DNA of 52,883 nucleotides from Candidatus Latescibacterota bacterium (GTDB lineage: Bacteria; Latescibacterota; UBA2968; UBA8231). The number at the start of each line of letters is the position of its first letter. Position 1 is the first letter of the stretch. The stretch covers positions 1-52,883 of the forward strand of contig RKRN01000295.1 of NCBI GenBank assembly GCA_007571365.1, given 5' to 3'. A program made the position numbers and the translations under genes. This document shows, one piece after another, positions 13,865-22,425 of this stretch. Below the pieces are notes generated by a model, which saw only the letters and a list, made by a program, of their open reading frames with translations, was not told where the DNA came from and made no database searches.

Positions 13865-15919
13865 TTAGTACGCCACGGCCACGGCCCCGAAGCGCACCAC
13901 CCGACCCCGGTCGGTGTTGGCCCCAATACGCGCCAGATACACGCCTGGTGCTACGAGTTGATTGGCCTCGTCGCGACCGTCCCATTGCAGCGAGTGATAC
14001 CCAGCACCCTGCACACCACCCGACAGGTGCTGCACCCGCTGACCGGCCAAAGTTAGCAACTCGACGTCCACTTCAACCGCGTCCAGCACGCTGAACAAGG
14101 TGTATTCAATGGCCACTTGGTCGTTGATAGCGTCGCCTTGGGGCGTGAATACTGCCGGTGTGATCACCACGTCGGACAGCACCGACTCGAGCGAACCGGA
14201 ACGGACTAATACCCGCAACTGGTCGCTGCCCAACTCGTCGCTGGCGTCGCCCCCTTCCACGCTTTGGGGCAGCGAATCGCCCTGCCGCGCAAAGACCTCG
14301 GCCCGCAACTGGTCAGACGCACCATACACGGTCGTTGCTAGGCGCAACCGCAGCTCGTCGTTGGTGGCCGGCCCGATCATCTGCGGCAGGTAAACCGCCA
14401 ACTCGCCTCCTTCGTCGACGATGCTGTCCGGCACCACAGCCTCCAGCGGATCGCCCATCTCCAGCCCCAAAACCCGGCCCGCAGAAGGCAAGCCCAACCG
14501 CACCGCGTCAAATCCCTGTTGGCCGGCGTCGGAAAACTCAGCGCGCAAGTCGAGGATGAACTCGGTCAGTGCGCCCGCCGGCACTTGGGGCACCTTGCCG
14601 TCGGGACGCAATTGGTCGACCGCAGCGACCTCGCCTAAGACCCGGTCGGCCAAAAGCGGCGACGTTTCGATGGAGACCCAATCGAGGCGGGCAAACTCCC
14701 ACAGGGCTGCGGTCTCTAGCTGGATTTGCAACTGAATGTAGCGCCCCTTGGGCACGCGAGGCCGCTGCCCCGAAACCCGGATCGGCGGCGACCAGAAGCT
14801 CCAGTTGTGGATGTCGTCGGCGATGACGCCCTGCCAACCGACAGCCGGTGGATCCCACGGCCACACGCGCGGCTTGAGCTTGGCGTAGGTAGCCTTTTCT
14901 ACTTCTACGGGTTGGGCCAAGTCGTTGTACGAATGATAGGCGATGGGGCCGTCGTCTAGCCCGGTCTTGAGCTCGATGTTGATGCCGGCCTTGGCGGCGG
15001 GCGATTCGACGAATTGATCCCCGTCGCGCCGCCAAGTACTCAAGCCGAAGTTGACCACGCCGACATTGACTAGATCGCCCATGTCGATCACTTGGGATAG
15101 CCAGCGCGCTCGGGGGACAAAGCCGCGGCCGTACACTTCCAATTCGGCCAGCGCGTAGCGCGTGAATTTGTGGGGCAGATCGGGCACTACCCGCATGCGA
15201 AAAAAGCGCAAGTACTGGAGCGGAAAGTCGATCTCGATAACGGCGTCGAAGTTCTGGTCCACTTTGGCCAACAGTTGATCCAGCGGCAGATAGTACGCCT
15301 CCGGCGTACTGGCCACCGAGACCCCAGAGCGAAATTCTGGGGGTTGTTGACTTTCAACGGCGACCTTGTCGTTGCTGGCTGTCAGCTCATAGGCTTCAAA
15401 CTTGTAGTTGGGTCGATACGGCTCTTGGAAGAAGGGGTCGTTGCCTTGGGGCGGCACTAACGCGAAGCGGTCGGCGGGAATCTGCATGCCCATATCGAGC
15501 GTGTAAAACTCGCCCCAGATGCCCCCTAAGCCACCGCTGCCCTGAAAGTCGCGCCCCTCGTAAAAGGTGTTGAGATCCCCGTCGATAAATTCCATCGGGT
15601 TGGAGACGTGCCCCGGCCGGGAGACATCGCCGATGGCGCGCCAGACGCGGGGCATCCCCTCTTGGTAGTCGATGTCGATCGGCTGCCGATAGCGCGTCCA
15701 GTGGCGTAGCTGCGTCACCACATTGACGTCGGGGTCGAGTTCGAGGGGTTGAATCGCGCCCGGGGTCGTAGTGTTATCGACCATTAGGTTGATCAGGGTC
15801 TGCTCTTCCCAATTGAGGCCATCAGCACCGCCGAGGCGGAACTGCGACACTTGCGCGGCAAGCGTACAGACTTGGGCCAGCGCCATGCACATTGCTGCCA
15901 AACAGAGCTTGGATTTCAT
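13865..15919 (-). CDS. Short-type secreted discoidin-like protein with variant PQGDA C-terminus
   Basis: The start at M-K-S-K is preferred because AGGAG lies nine bases upstream; an upstream M-A-G would overlap that site. The 684-residue product has a signal peptide and the short-type motif F-R-L-G-G...N-W-E-E-Q. One discoidin-like module follows with F-I-D-G-D-L-N-T-F-Y-E and later L-A-E-L-E-V-Y-G-R-G-F. The family region N-W-S-F-W-S-P-P-I and G-R-Y-I-Q-L is present. The terminal domain reads F-T-P-Q-G-D-A-I-N-D in place of P-N-G-D-G, with W-D-G-R-D-E and A-P-G-V-Y, ending A-V-A-Y. It stands alone between a repeat-rich gap and the transporter gene, so it may be transcribed separately. Confidence 0.85.
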   Translation of the reverse strand: MKSKLCLAAMCMALAQVCTLAAQVSQFRLGGADGLNWEEQTLINLMVDNTTTPGAIQPLELDPDVNVVTQLRHWTRYRQPIDIDYQEGMPRVWRAIGDVSRPGHVSNPMEFIDGDLNTFYEGRDFQGSGGLGGIWGEFYTLDMGMQIPADRFALVPPQGNDPFFQEPYRPNYKFEAYELTASNDKVAVESQQPPEFRSGVSVASTPEAYYLPLDQLLAKVDQNFDAVIEIDFPLQYLRFFRMRVVPDLPHKFTRYALAELEVYGRGFVPRARWLSQVIDMGDLVNVGVVNFGLSTWRRDGDQFVESPAAKAGINIELKTGLDDGPIAYHSYNDLAQPVEVEKATYAKLKPRVWPWDPPAVGWQGVIADDIHNWSFWSPPIRVSGQRPRVPKGRYIQLQIQLETAALWEFARLDWVSIETSPLLADRVLGEVAAVDQLRPDGKVPQVPAGALTEFILDLRAEFSDAGQQGFDAVRLGLPSAGRVLGLEMGDPLEAVVPDSIVDEGGELAVYLPQMIGPATNDELRLRLATTVYGASDQLRAEVFARQGDSLPQSVEGGDASDELGSDQLRVLVRSGSLESVLSDVVITPAVFTPQGDAINDQVAIEYTLFSVLDAVEVDVELLTLAGQRVQHLSGGVQGAGYHSLQWDGRDEANQLVAPGVYLARIGANTDRGRVVRFGAVAVAY

Positions 15920-15994
15920 ACCGGCCATCTCCTGAGAAGCGGAAAGGGGAGGGCGAATATAAGACAAAAATAGCCGGGGTCTGTCAAACATAGA

Positions 15995-17953
15995 TCAGCC
16001 CCAGAATATCACGTTCCAAGTCATGCCGGTGAAGTGATCGACGATCAGGTAGAACCCGCCGGGCGTGAAATAGCCGAGGATCATCCCCATGAAAAAGGGC
16101 CGCGTCTTCAGGTAGAGCCGCACGCCCCCGTATTTGAGCACGAGGACCTTGATTCCCCAAGCGATGAACATGTTGAACCACAAGTGGTCCATGATCCAAA
16201 TAGGCCCGATCACGTAGCCCAGTGGATGCAGCGGCCACCACACGTAGAGCCAGCGCGCGACCATCAGCCCGGTCATAATTGCCGCGCCAATCCCCATATT
16301 GACCCAGCCCCAGCCATAGAAGTCGGTCGGCGTGCGGATGACTTTCTCCACATAGCTGTAGTTGCCACCGCTCCAGATCCACAAGTTGATCGCCCCGTAC
16401 TTGTGGCTGAGTAGCATCACCATCCACACGGCTGCGGCCACAGCCACGACGAGGGCCAGCACGATGATCCAAAAGAGGGGCCGGCGGTTGCGCCCCAATT
16501 CCTCGCCCAGCCGCAGACTGTTGGCGCAGGAGACCATGACGAAATTGCGCCCGGTGGTCCACAAAAAGGTCGTCGCCAGCACGACTAGACCTTGGGCGCC
16601 GATGACCGACGAACCCACCGCAGACACCAAAATCCCCGCTGGGACCACCGGCGGCGAGCCGTCCGAAAGCCCGCCCTCGGCCACCACCCGCGAATAGCCA
16701 AAGATGATGACGACGCCCAAGAAGAGAATGGCCAGCCCGAAAATCAGCGGCAGCCCGGCCAGCCACAGCCAACCTACCATCACCAGACAAGAAACCGTCA
16801 GCACAATCAGGGCCGCGCGGTAGGAGAGGATTTCGTCGCTGTCGTCAATGCTGTCGTCGCCTTTGAACGCCTTGCGCCACACGCCGCCTAAATGCTTGCG
16901 CGCCGTCCAGATGCCGCCCAAAAAGAGCACGAGAATCGCGCCCATTGACTGATAGGCCAAAAAGGGATCGCGCACCGCGTGGCCGGCCCCCCCGGTCTCG
17001 CTGCTGATTACGCCGAGAACGCCAAAGATGCCGCGCACCGCAAAAGAGAGCAGGTTAAAAAACCACAGGCTAAAGGCGATGTCGGTCTTGAGAAAGTAGA
17101 AGAAGCCAATGATGTTGAAGCGCAAGGCCACATACAGGTCGGCCGTGCGGCGAAAAACCGGCACATCCATGCGCACCGGATCGACGTTTTGGGCGATGGG
17201 GATGGTCTCGGGAAAGTAGTTGTACAGCCCGTGCAATGTGCCCCACAGCGCCGGGATGGCAAAGCCGGCCCACATGATGGGATTTTTGAAAAAGGGGCTT
17301 AGCTTTTGCTCGTCTTCGCCTTCCTCGGTCATGGCTAGCGGCACCTGCATCAGCGGATAGATCAGCCGCTCGTGCTCGATCCACTGTTTGCGTAGAATCG
17401 CCATGAAGGAAATCATCATCAGGAAGAGGGCGCAGATAAAGGGCGTCCACACGCCGATGACGCTGCGCCATACTTCCCAAGGAATAGGTTCGTCCCGTCC
17501 ACTGCCCTCGTAAAATTTGCGGGCGGTTTCCAGATCGTGGACCATCAGCCAGTCGGGGATGTAGGGATGGATTAGTTGCCGCCATTCGTTCTCGGCTGTG
17601 GCGTAGTAGAACGGGTAGCTAATGGCACTGAGGAACTTGCCGACAAAAAGGGTCGGGATCGGCGAGGCCATCACCATCATCACATAGACCACTAGCAACT
17701 CGCGCCGATTGAGCCCCCAGCGCGGGTGGACGAGCTTGAGCAGGGGATTGATAAAAAGGGTCAGCAGGAAGAGGATGAACACCGCCCCAGGCATACTCGT
17801 GCCCAAGGCCATAAAAGAGCCGTGTAGATAGAGCGTACCGTAGGCGGCCCCGGCCGACACGCTGAAGGCCCCGGCGCAGCCGACTAGTACGGATTTGGCC
17901 GTAAAAGCCGGTGCTCCATCTGCTGCCTTGGTCTGCTCGGGTGTTGTTGGCAT
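15995..17953 (-). CDS. DUF6785/DUF6784-type multi-spanning membrane protein
   Basis: The 652-residue product has about fourteen hydrophobic segments. Conserved features include N-R-R-E-L-L-V-V-Y-V-M in an early loop, R-K-Q-W-I-E-H-E-R-L-I-Y-P-L-M-Q after the fifth or sixth helix, and a C-terminal part with W-W-P-L-H-P-L-G-Y, which marks the DUF6784 end. The family is common in Planctomycetota, Poribacteria and related groups and looks distantly like OPT transporters, but its substrate is unknown. A close paralogue is at 29658-31568. The gene begins nine bases beyond the stop of the PhyH dioxygenase gene without a clear Shine-Dalgarno site, so the two probably form an operon with coupled translation. 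Confidence 0.85.
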   Translation of the reverse strand: MPTTPEQTKAADGAPAFTAKSVLVGCAGAFSVSAGAAYGTLYLHGSFMALGTSMPGAVFILFLLTLFINPLLKLVHPRWGLNRRELLVVYVMMVMASPIPTLFVGKFLSAISYPFYYATAENEWRQLIHPYIPDWLMVHDLETARKFYEGSGRDEPIPWEVWRSVIGVWTPFICALFLMMISFMAILRKQWIEHERLIYPLMQVPLAMTEEGEDEQKLSPFFKNPIMWAGFAIPALWGTLHGLYNYFPETIPIAQNVDPVRMDVPVFRRTADLYVALRFNIIGFFYFLKTDIAFSLWFFNLLSFAVRGIFGVLGVISSETGGAGHAVRDPFLAYQSMGAILVLFLGGIWTARKHLGGVWRKAFKGDDSIDDSDEILSYRAALIVLTVSCLVMVGWLWLAGLPLIFGLAILFLGVVIIFGYSRVVAEGGLSDGSPPVVPAGILVSAVGSSVIGAQGLVVLATTFLWTTGRNFVMVSCANSLRLGEELGRNRRPLFWIIVLALVVAVAAAVWMVMLLSHKYGAINLWIWSGGNYSYVEKVIRTPTDFYGWGWVNMGIGAAIMTGLMVARWLYVWWPLHPLGYVIGPIWIMDHLWFNMFIAWGIKVLVLKYGGVRLYLKTRPFFMGMILGYFTPGGFYLIVDHFTGMTWNVIFWG

Positions 17954-17961
17954 TGCGGAAA

Positions 17962-18777
17962 TCAGCCGTAAAACTTGGCGACTAACTCAGCCGGTTTGCC
18001 ATCTACCGTCGCCGGGTCTAGGGCCTGTGCGCCGAAGACTACGGGAAAGGTTTGGTGGGTGTCCCGGGTGCGGGTGGTGGCATCCATATAGGTCGCGCTG
18101 AAAGCGCGGCGGGCCGACGCGGTGGAGTTGGTCCCCGAGCGATGCAGCAGGAAATTGTGCAGCAGAATGGCCTCGCCAGCCTCGGCTTCTAAGTTGATCA
18201 CCGCCTCTGGGGGCGTGTATTGGGCCTCTTGCTCGGCCGGGAGAAAGTGCCGCTCGTTGATGATGCCGTGCTGGTTGCTGCCCGGCACAATCTGCATGCA
18301 GCCCGTGGCTGTGGTCGCGTCGTCGAGCGCCGTCCACACGGTGACGATGGGGTTGGTATCGATGCCCCAGCCAATTCCCACGTCCTGATGCCAAGGTAGC
18401 TCGCGGCGGAGCTCGGGCGGTTTGTTCATAAACATCGAGCGAAAGACCGAGACCTCCTCGCCGATGTAGCGGCGGGCAATTTGGTGGAAGAGGGGATGCT
18501 GGATATAGGCGAGGAAGAGCGGGTCTTGCTCTAGATCGTCGATGCGCCGGTACGCGAGCGTCTGCACCTCGTTGCCCATGGTGCGGCGCACTTCGCCGCC
18601 CTGTTCAACGACCTGCAAGCGCATCTGCTCGTAGCGGACGCGGCCCAGCATGATGTCGTCGATGCGCTGTTGCAAAGCGGCCAATTCGTTTGCGGACAGG
18701 ACGTGGCCCAGCCGCAGGTAGCCTTGGTCCATGAACTGCTCGTGGTGTGCATCGGCAAAATGGGAAAGGGCTTGCAT
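17962..18777 (-). CDS. Phytanoyl-CoA dioxygenase family protein (PhyH)
   Basis: The 271-residue product fits the usual length of this Fe(II)/2-oxoglutarate oxygenase family. The iron triad is visible as H130-x-D132 (W-H-Q-D) and H212 (L-L-H-R-S-G-T-N-S), with arginines just after it (R214, R223) as candidates for binding 2-oxoglutarate. AAGGAG lies nine bases before the ATG. Family members hydroxylate lipids, small metabolites or natural products, and the substrate cannot be read from sequence. Its operon partner is the DUF6785 membrane protein directly downstream, suggesting uptake and oxidation of one compound. Confidence 0.9.
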   Translation of the reverse strand: MQALSHFADAHHEQFMDQGYLRLGHVLSANELAALQQRIDDIMLGRVRYEQMRLQVVEQGGEVRRTMGNEVQTLAYRRIDDLEQDPLFLAYIQHPLFHQIARRYIGEEVSVFRSMFMNKPPELRRELPWHQDVGIGWGIDTNPIVTVWTALDDATTATGCMQIVPGSNQHGIINERHFLPAEQEAQYTPPEAVINLEAEAGEAILLHNFLLHRSGTNSTASARRAFSATYMDATTRTRDTHQTFPVVFGAQALDPATVDGKPAELVAKFYG

Positions 18778-18860
18778 AATGCGGTCTCCTTTTGAAGGAC
18801 GGGTCTAAGTACGCGACCCTTGAGGTGCCTGGGTCCCTTCTATGTGTGCGAACCTCGGCC

Positions 18861-18885
18861 CGGCGGGCGAGGCGCCCGCGCACCC
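18861..18885 (+). repeat. GC-rich dispersed intergenic repeat, diverged copy
   Basis: CGGCGGGCGAGGCGCCCGCG followed by CACCC matches the core of the repeat at 339-380. It lies in the 174-base gap between the CRTAC1 gene and the PhyH gene. Confidence 0.6.
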
Positions 18886-18951
18886 AAAGACGGCCCTACG
18901 GTCGTGGACATAATACAAGGCTTGGGGTGCGATCGGGCAACGCCGCTGCCA

Positions 18952-20544
18952 TCAAGGCTCGGCTACGATTAGGGTTTGGTTGGCTGCAATGTGTTGTAAG
19001 CGCTGCACCGTGCCGCTAGGCCAGCGGATTTCCACTTCGTCGACGCGGGTGCGGTCTCCCAAGCCAAAAAAAGGGCGCATGGCACTTTGGCACATATAGC
19101 TCGATCCAGCGCGCACCACGTCCCATTGCACCCAGTCGCCCGCGGTCACGCGGACTGCGGCTCCGACCGCGTTCCCGACCAACCGCAGGCTCAAATAGTG
19201 CTGGGCATTGCCGCCATCGTTGCGCAAGAGCGCGGCGGGTTGGTTGTTGTTGGCTACGGCGATGTCGAGGTCGCCGTCGTTGTCGTAATCGCCCATAGCT
19301 GCGCCGCGGCTGACTTGCTGCAATAGCAGGCCCGGCCCCACCTGATTACTCACGTCGACAAAGCGGCCTTCCCGATTGCGGAAGAGTTGGTTTTGTTGCT
19401 CGTACGTCACTGCGTCGAACAAGTGGATGTTGTCGTCGAGATGGCCATTGGCGACAAATAGATCGCGGTCGCCGTCGTTGTCGTAATCGATGAAGAGGGT
19501 GCCCCAAGCGAGAAACGGCAAGCTGGGAACCCCCAGCCCAACCTGAAAGGTCACGTCGGCGAAAAACCCGTTGCCGAGGTTGCGGTACAGGCTGTTGGTC
19601 TCCCACTGATAGTTGGTGACGAAGAAGTCGAATCGGCCATCGCCGTCGTAGTCGCCCACGTCAACTCCCATGCCGGCTAGCGGTTTACCGGCGTCGTTGT
19701 AGGCCACGCCGGCCAAAGCGCCAATCTCGGCAAAACGGCCGTTGTCGTTGCGGTAGAGCAAGTTGGGGGTGCGGTCGCCGGCCGCGTACAAGTCGAGGTC
19801 GCCGTCGTTGTCGTAGTCGATGAAAAAGGCCCCTAATTCCTTGGCCGCATCCGGCCGCAACCCGGCGGCTGCGGTGACATCGGCAAAGGTGGCGTCGCCT
19901 TCGTTGCGATAAAAGACGTCGCGCTGCGGATCGAATGCCTCTGGCCCGCAGTACACCGCAATCCCGGAGCGGAGGCAGGGCTGGTGTGTCTCGGGGCGAA
20001 ACTTGGCGTAGTTGGCGACGAAAAAGTCGAGGTCACCGTCTAGATCGTAGTCGGCAAAGGCCGCGCCCGTACTCATCGCCGGATTGACTAGTACCGGCCC
20101 GGCCACGCCGGCGGGGTCGGTTACATCGGCGAATTGGCCGGTGCCTTCGTTGCGGTAGAGGACGTTGGGGCCGTAGGCGGTGATGTACAGGTCGAGATCG
20201 CCGTCGGAATCGTAGTCGGCTGCGGCACAGCCTAGGCCGTAGCCCGAATGGGCCACGCCGGCGGGGTCGGTTACAGCGGTGAACGCACGTGCGTTGCGGT
20301 AAAGCGCGCCCGGGCCGGCGCTATTGACGAAGTACAGGTCGAGCCATCCGTCGCCATCGTAGTCGAAAAAGGCCGTGCCCGAGCCCATCGTCTCTATGGG
20401 ATACTTTTGCCCCTTGGCTCCGTTTTGATGGCGAAAGGCGATCCCGGCCTCGGCCGCCACCTCGACAAACTGCACTTCAGCGTAGCTTAATGCGGCCCAC
20501 AGGCCCGCTAAAGCAGCTCCTGCAAAGGCGGTGCGCGGCGTCAC
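18952..20544 (-). CDS. CRTAC1-type FG-GAP/VCBS repeat protein with ASPIC/UnbV C-terminus
   Basis: The 530-residue product begins with a GTG whose GTGA overlaps the stop of the upstream 59-residue gene. A signal peptide is followed by I-x-F-R-H-Q-N-G. Seven repeats of the form D-Y-D-G/N-D-G-D-x-D-L-Y/F follow (F-F-D-Y-D-G-D-G-W-L-D-L first, M-G-D-Y-D-N-D-G-D-L-D-I last), each a likely calcium-binding blade of a beta-propeller. The last 80 residues hold the ASPIC/UnbV region with R-L-V-G-N-A-V-G-A and E-I-R-W-P-S-G. These proteins are exported; their role is unknown and is often guessed to be binding of surface polysaccharides. It is the third gene of a symporter operon. Confidence 0.9.
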   Translation of the reverse strand: MTPRTAFAGAALAGLWAALSYAEVQFVEVAAEAGIAFRHQNGAKGQKYPIETMGSGTAFFDYDGDGWLDLYFVNSAGPGALYRNARAFTAVTDPAGVAHSGYGLGCAAADYDSDGDLDLYITAYGPNVLYRNEGTGQFADVTDPAGVAGPVLVNPAMSTGAAFADYDLDGDLDFFVANYAKFRPETHQPCLRSGIAVYCGPEAFDPQRDVFYRNEGDATFADVTAAAGLRPDAAKELGAFFIDYDNDGDLDLYAAGDRTPNLLYRNDNGRFAEIGALAGVAYNDAGKPLAGMGVDVGDYDGDGRFDFFVTNYQWETNSLYRNLGNGFFADVTFQVGLGVPSLPFLAWGTLFIDYDNDGDRDLFVANGHLDDNIHLFDAVTYEQQNQLFRNREGRFVDVSNQVGPGLLLQQVSRGAAMGDYDNDGDLDIAVANNNQPAALLRNDGGNAQHYLSLRLVGNAVGAAVRVTAGDWVQWDVVRAGSSYMCQSAMRPFFGLGDRTRVDEVEIRWPSGTVQRLQHIAANQTLIVAEP

Positions 20545-20720
20545 TCGCGCTGGGAGTCGGCGGCCGATTCGCTGGCCCCGCGGCCGGCGGCCATGTTGCG
20601 GATCATCTGGGCCACATCGCCAAAGCCCTTGTAGGCGACGGCGATGACAATGCCGTAAAAGAGGACGCTAGCGGCGATAAAGACGAATTGCCAGAGGATT
20701 TTCCAAGTTTCGACGTCCAT
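20541..20720 (-). CDS. 59-residue single-span membrane protein in the symporter operon
   Basis: The frame starts M-D-V-E-T-W-K, has one hydrophobic span (about residues 9-29, with I-A-A-S-V-L-F-Y-G-I-V-I-A-V-A-Y) and ends in a short polar tail rich in Ala, Ser and Asp. Its Shine-Dalgarno GGAG lies in the last codons of the sodium/solute symporter gene, four bases separate the two genes, and its own stop overlaps the start of the CRTAC1 gene. The tight packing and the single helix argue for a real small protein, possibly an accessory subunit of the symporter, as small subunits are known for other secondary transporters. No homologue is recognised. Confidence 0.7.
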   Translation of the reverse strand: MDVETWKILWQFVFIAASVLFYGIVIAVAYKGFGDVAQMIRNMAAGRGASESAADSQRE

Positions 20721-20724
20721 TGTA

Positions 20725-22266
20725 CTACTCCATGTTGCTAAAGTCTAGGGGGCGCGGCGGGTGCGAGCGCTGGGTGAGCGAGGCCACGACCAGCATGGCG
20801 AGGCCGCCCAAGGCCAAGCTGGTAAGCCCGACGAGGTTGGAATTTTCGACCAGCGGCAACAAAAACTCGGGCACCAAGTGCTGATTTTCGGTCATAATCA
20901 GGAAGTTGAGCGGCACCAGCGCACCTAGGATCAGGGCGCAGTAGGCCCCCGGGGTATTGGCCTTTTTCCAGTACAGCCCCAAGGCCACCGTGCCGACGCA
21001 GCCGGAGAAGTAGATGCTGCCGGTGACGTACATAAAGCGGAAGGCGGTCTCGGGGAGTTGGTATAACGCGCCGAAAATGGCCAAAAAGGCGGCGAGAATG
21101 ACGACGATGGCCCGGGTCCAGTAAATCTCGCGCTCGCTCGACAGCCCGCCCCAAGTGCCGTCGGCCTCGCGCTCGCCGCTCGCCTTGGCGAGCATGGCCT
21201 TGAGCGGCGAGACCACGTCGCGGACGATGACGCCGCTCCAAGCCAGCAGGTAGCTATCGTGGGTGGACATGAAGGCCGCGAACATCCCGGCCATGAGCAG
21301 GCCGGCGATGCCGATGGGCAGGATTTTGCCGAGCATTTCGGGCATGGCATAGTGGGGGTCGAGTTCGGGGTTGCCAAAATAGGCCAGCGCGGCGATGCCC
21401 CAAAACATCGGCACCATGGCCCGCCCCATGACTGTGGCCGAGGAAATCCAGAACACGCGGCGGGCCACTTTGGGGCTTTCGGCACTCAGCGGCCGCATCA
21501 TTTCGGGTTGCCAGACCACGCCGACCAAGCCGACGCAGAAGAGAAATAAGATCATGGAAATGCCGTAGCCGGGATTGGCTATGGGGTCAAAGCCGACATC
21601 GCCTTTGTGGACTTGCACGGTTTGGACGAGGGTGTCCCAGCCGAGTTGCGGGTGATTGAGAATGATGTAGGTGCCGAAGAAAAACCCCAGTGCCAGCAGC
21701 ACGAACTGGGCGAAGTCGGTCAGCACCACCGAGACCATGCCGCCCATTAGCGTGTAGAAGACGACGATGAGCAGCATGCCGATCATGACGTAGTTGACGT
21801 ATTCCTTGTCGAGGCCGGTGAAGCCGACGACGAACTTGCTGCCGAGGATGGGAAAAAGCCCCATGTTGAGGGTGCCGGCCAAGGTGAGGATAATGCCGCC
21901 GAGCAGGCGCACGCCGCGCGTGTACTTGAGTTCGTAAAACTCGGGCACGGTCATCACCTGCAAGTGGCGCAGGCGGCTGACAATGAAGCCGGTGCGGCCG
22001 ATAATCATGGTGGTGATCAGCGCCATGAGGCCAAAGACGAAGGGCACAAAGCCGTACTTAAAGCCTTCCTCGGCCATGTACATGACCGTTACTAGCCCGA
22101 GTCCGGTCGAGACCATCGTGGCGACGGCCATGTGGGTTTTGAGGCCGCGCCCGGCGACGAGAAAGTCGGAGATGCCCTTGATGGCACCGCGCGCCAATGT
22201 GCCAGCGATGATGGTGCCGCCGACATAGACAAAGACGATAGCGTAGTCAATCCAGCTTAGGTGCAT
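20725..22266 (-). CDS. Sodium:solute symporter (SSS family)
   Basis: The 513-residue product has about 13 transmembrane segments and the SSS hallmarks: S-D-F-L-V-A-G-R in the first loop, followed by the A-T-M-V-S-T-G-L-G unwound helix, and later A-G-L-L-M-A-G-M-F-A-A-F-M-S-T-H-D-S-Y. The last holds the serines expected at the second sodium site. It is an inner-membrane importer that couples solute uptake to sodium. The substrate (sugar, organic acid, amino acid) cannot be told from the sequence. GGAG precedes the ATG by about five bases. It is the first gene of an operon with the 59-residue protein and CRTAC1. Confidence 0.9.
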   Translation of the reverse strand: MHLSWIDYAIVFVYVGGTIIAGTLARGAIKGISDFLVAGRGLKTHMAVATMVSTGLGLVTVMYMAEEGFKYGFVPFVFGLMALITTMIIGRTGFIVSRLRHLQVMTVPEFYELKYTRGVRLLGGIILTLAGTLNMGLFPILGSKFVVGFTGLDKEYVNYVMIGMLLIVVFYTLMGGMVSVVLTDFAQFVLLALGFFFGTYIILNHPQLGWDTLVQTVQVHKGDVGFDPIANPGYGISMILFLFCVGLVGVVWQPEMMRPLSAESPKVARRVFWISSATVMGRAMVPMFWGIAALAYFGNPELDPHYAMPEMLGKILPIGIAGLLMAGMFAAFMSTHDSYLLAWSGVIVRDVVSPLKAMLAKASGEREADGTWGGLSSEREIYWTRAIVVILAAFLAIFGALYQLPETAFRFMYVTGSIYFSGCVGTVALGLYWKKANTPGAYCALILGALVPLNFLIMTENQHLVPEFLLPLVENSNLVGLTSLALGGLAMLVVASLTQRSHPPRPLDFSNME

Positions 22267-22327
22267 GTGTACTCCTTGGAATGCGGTGAATGAGCGGCCT
22301 AATATAACGCCTAGATCGCGCCTGTTA

Positions 22328-22366
22328 AACCCTGCTTTTGACAGGGTTAGTCGCGGGTGTTAATTA
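22328..22366 (+). promoter_or_regulatory. Strong sigma70-type promoter with an overlapping palindrome
   Basis: TTGACA at 22338-22343 and TAATTA at 22361-22366 are separated by 17 bases and point toward the Uma2 gene, 60 bases downstream. The inverted repeat AACCCTG (22328-22334) and CAGGGTT (22342-22348) flanks and covers the -35 box, so a repressor could bind there. It lies between this operon and the divergent symporter operon. The position also supports the downstream start codon for the Uma2 gene. Confidence 0.6.
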
Positions 22367-22425
22367 GGCAGTGGAGAGGTGGGATACGAGGCGTCAATGT
22401 TGGTGCAAAAAAGGAGAAAAGTTCC

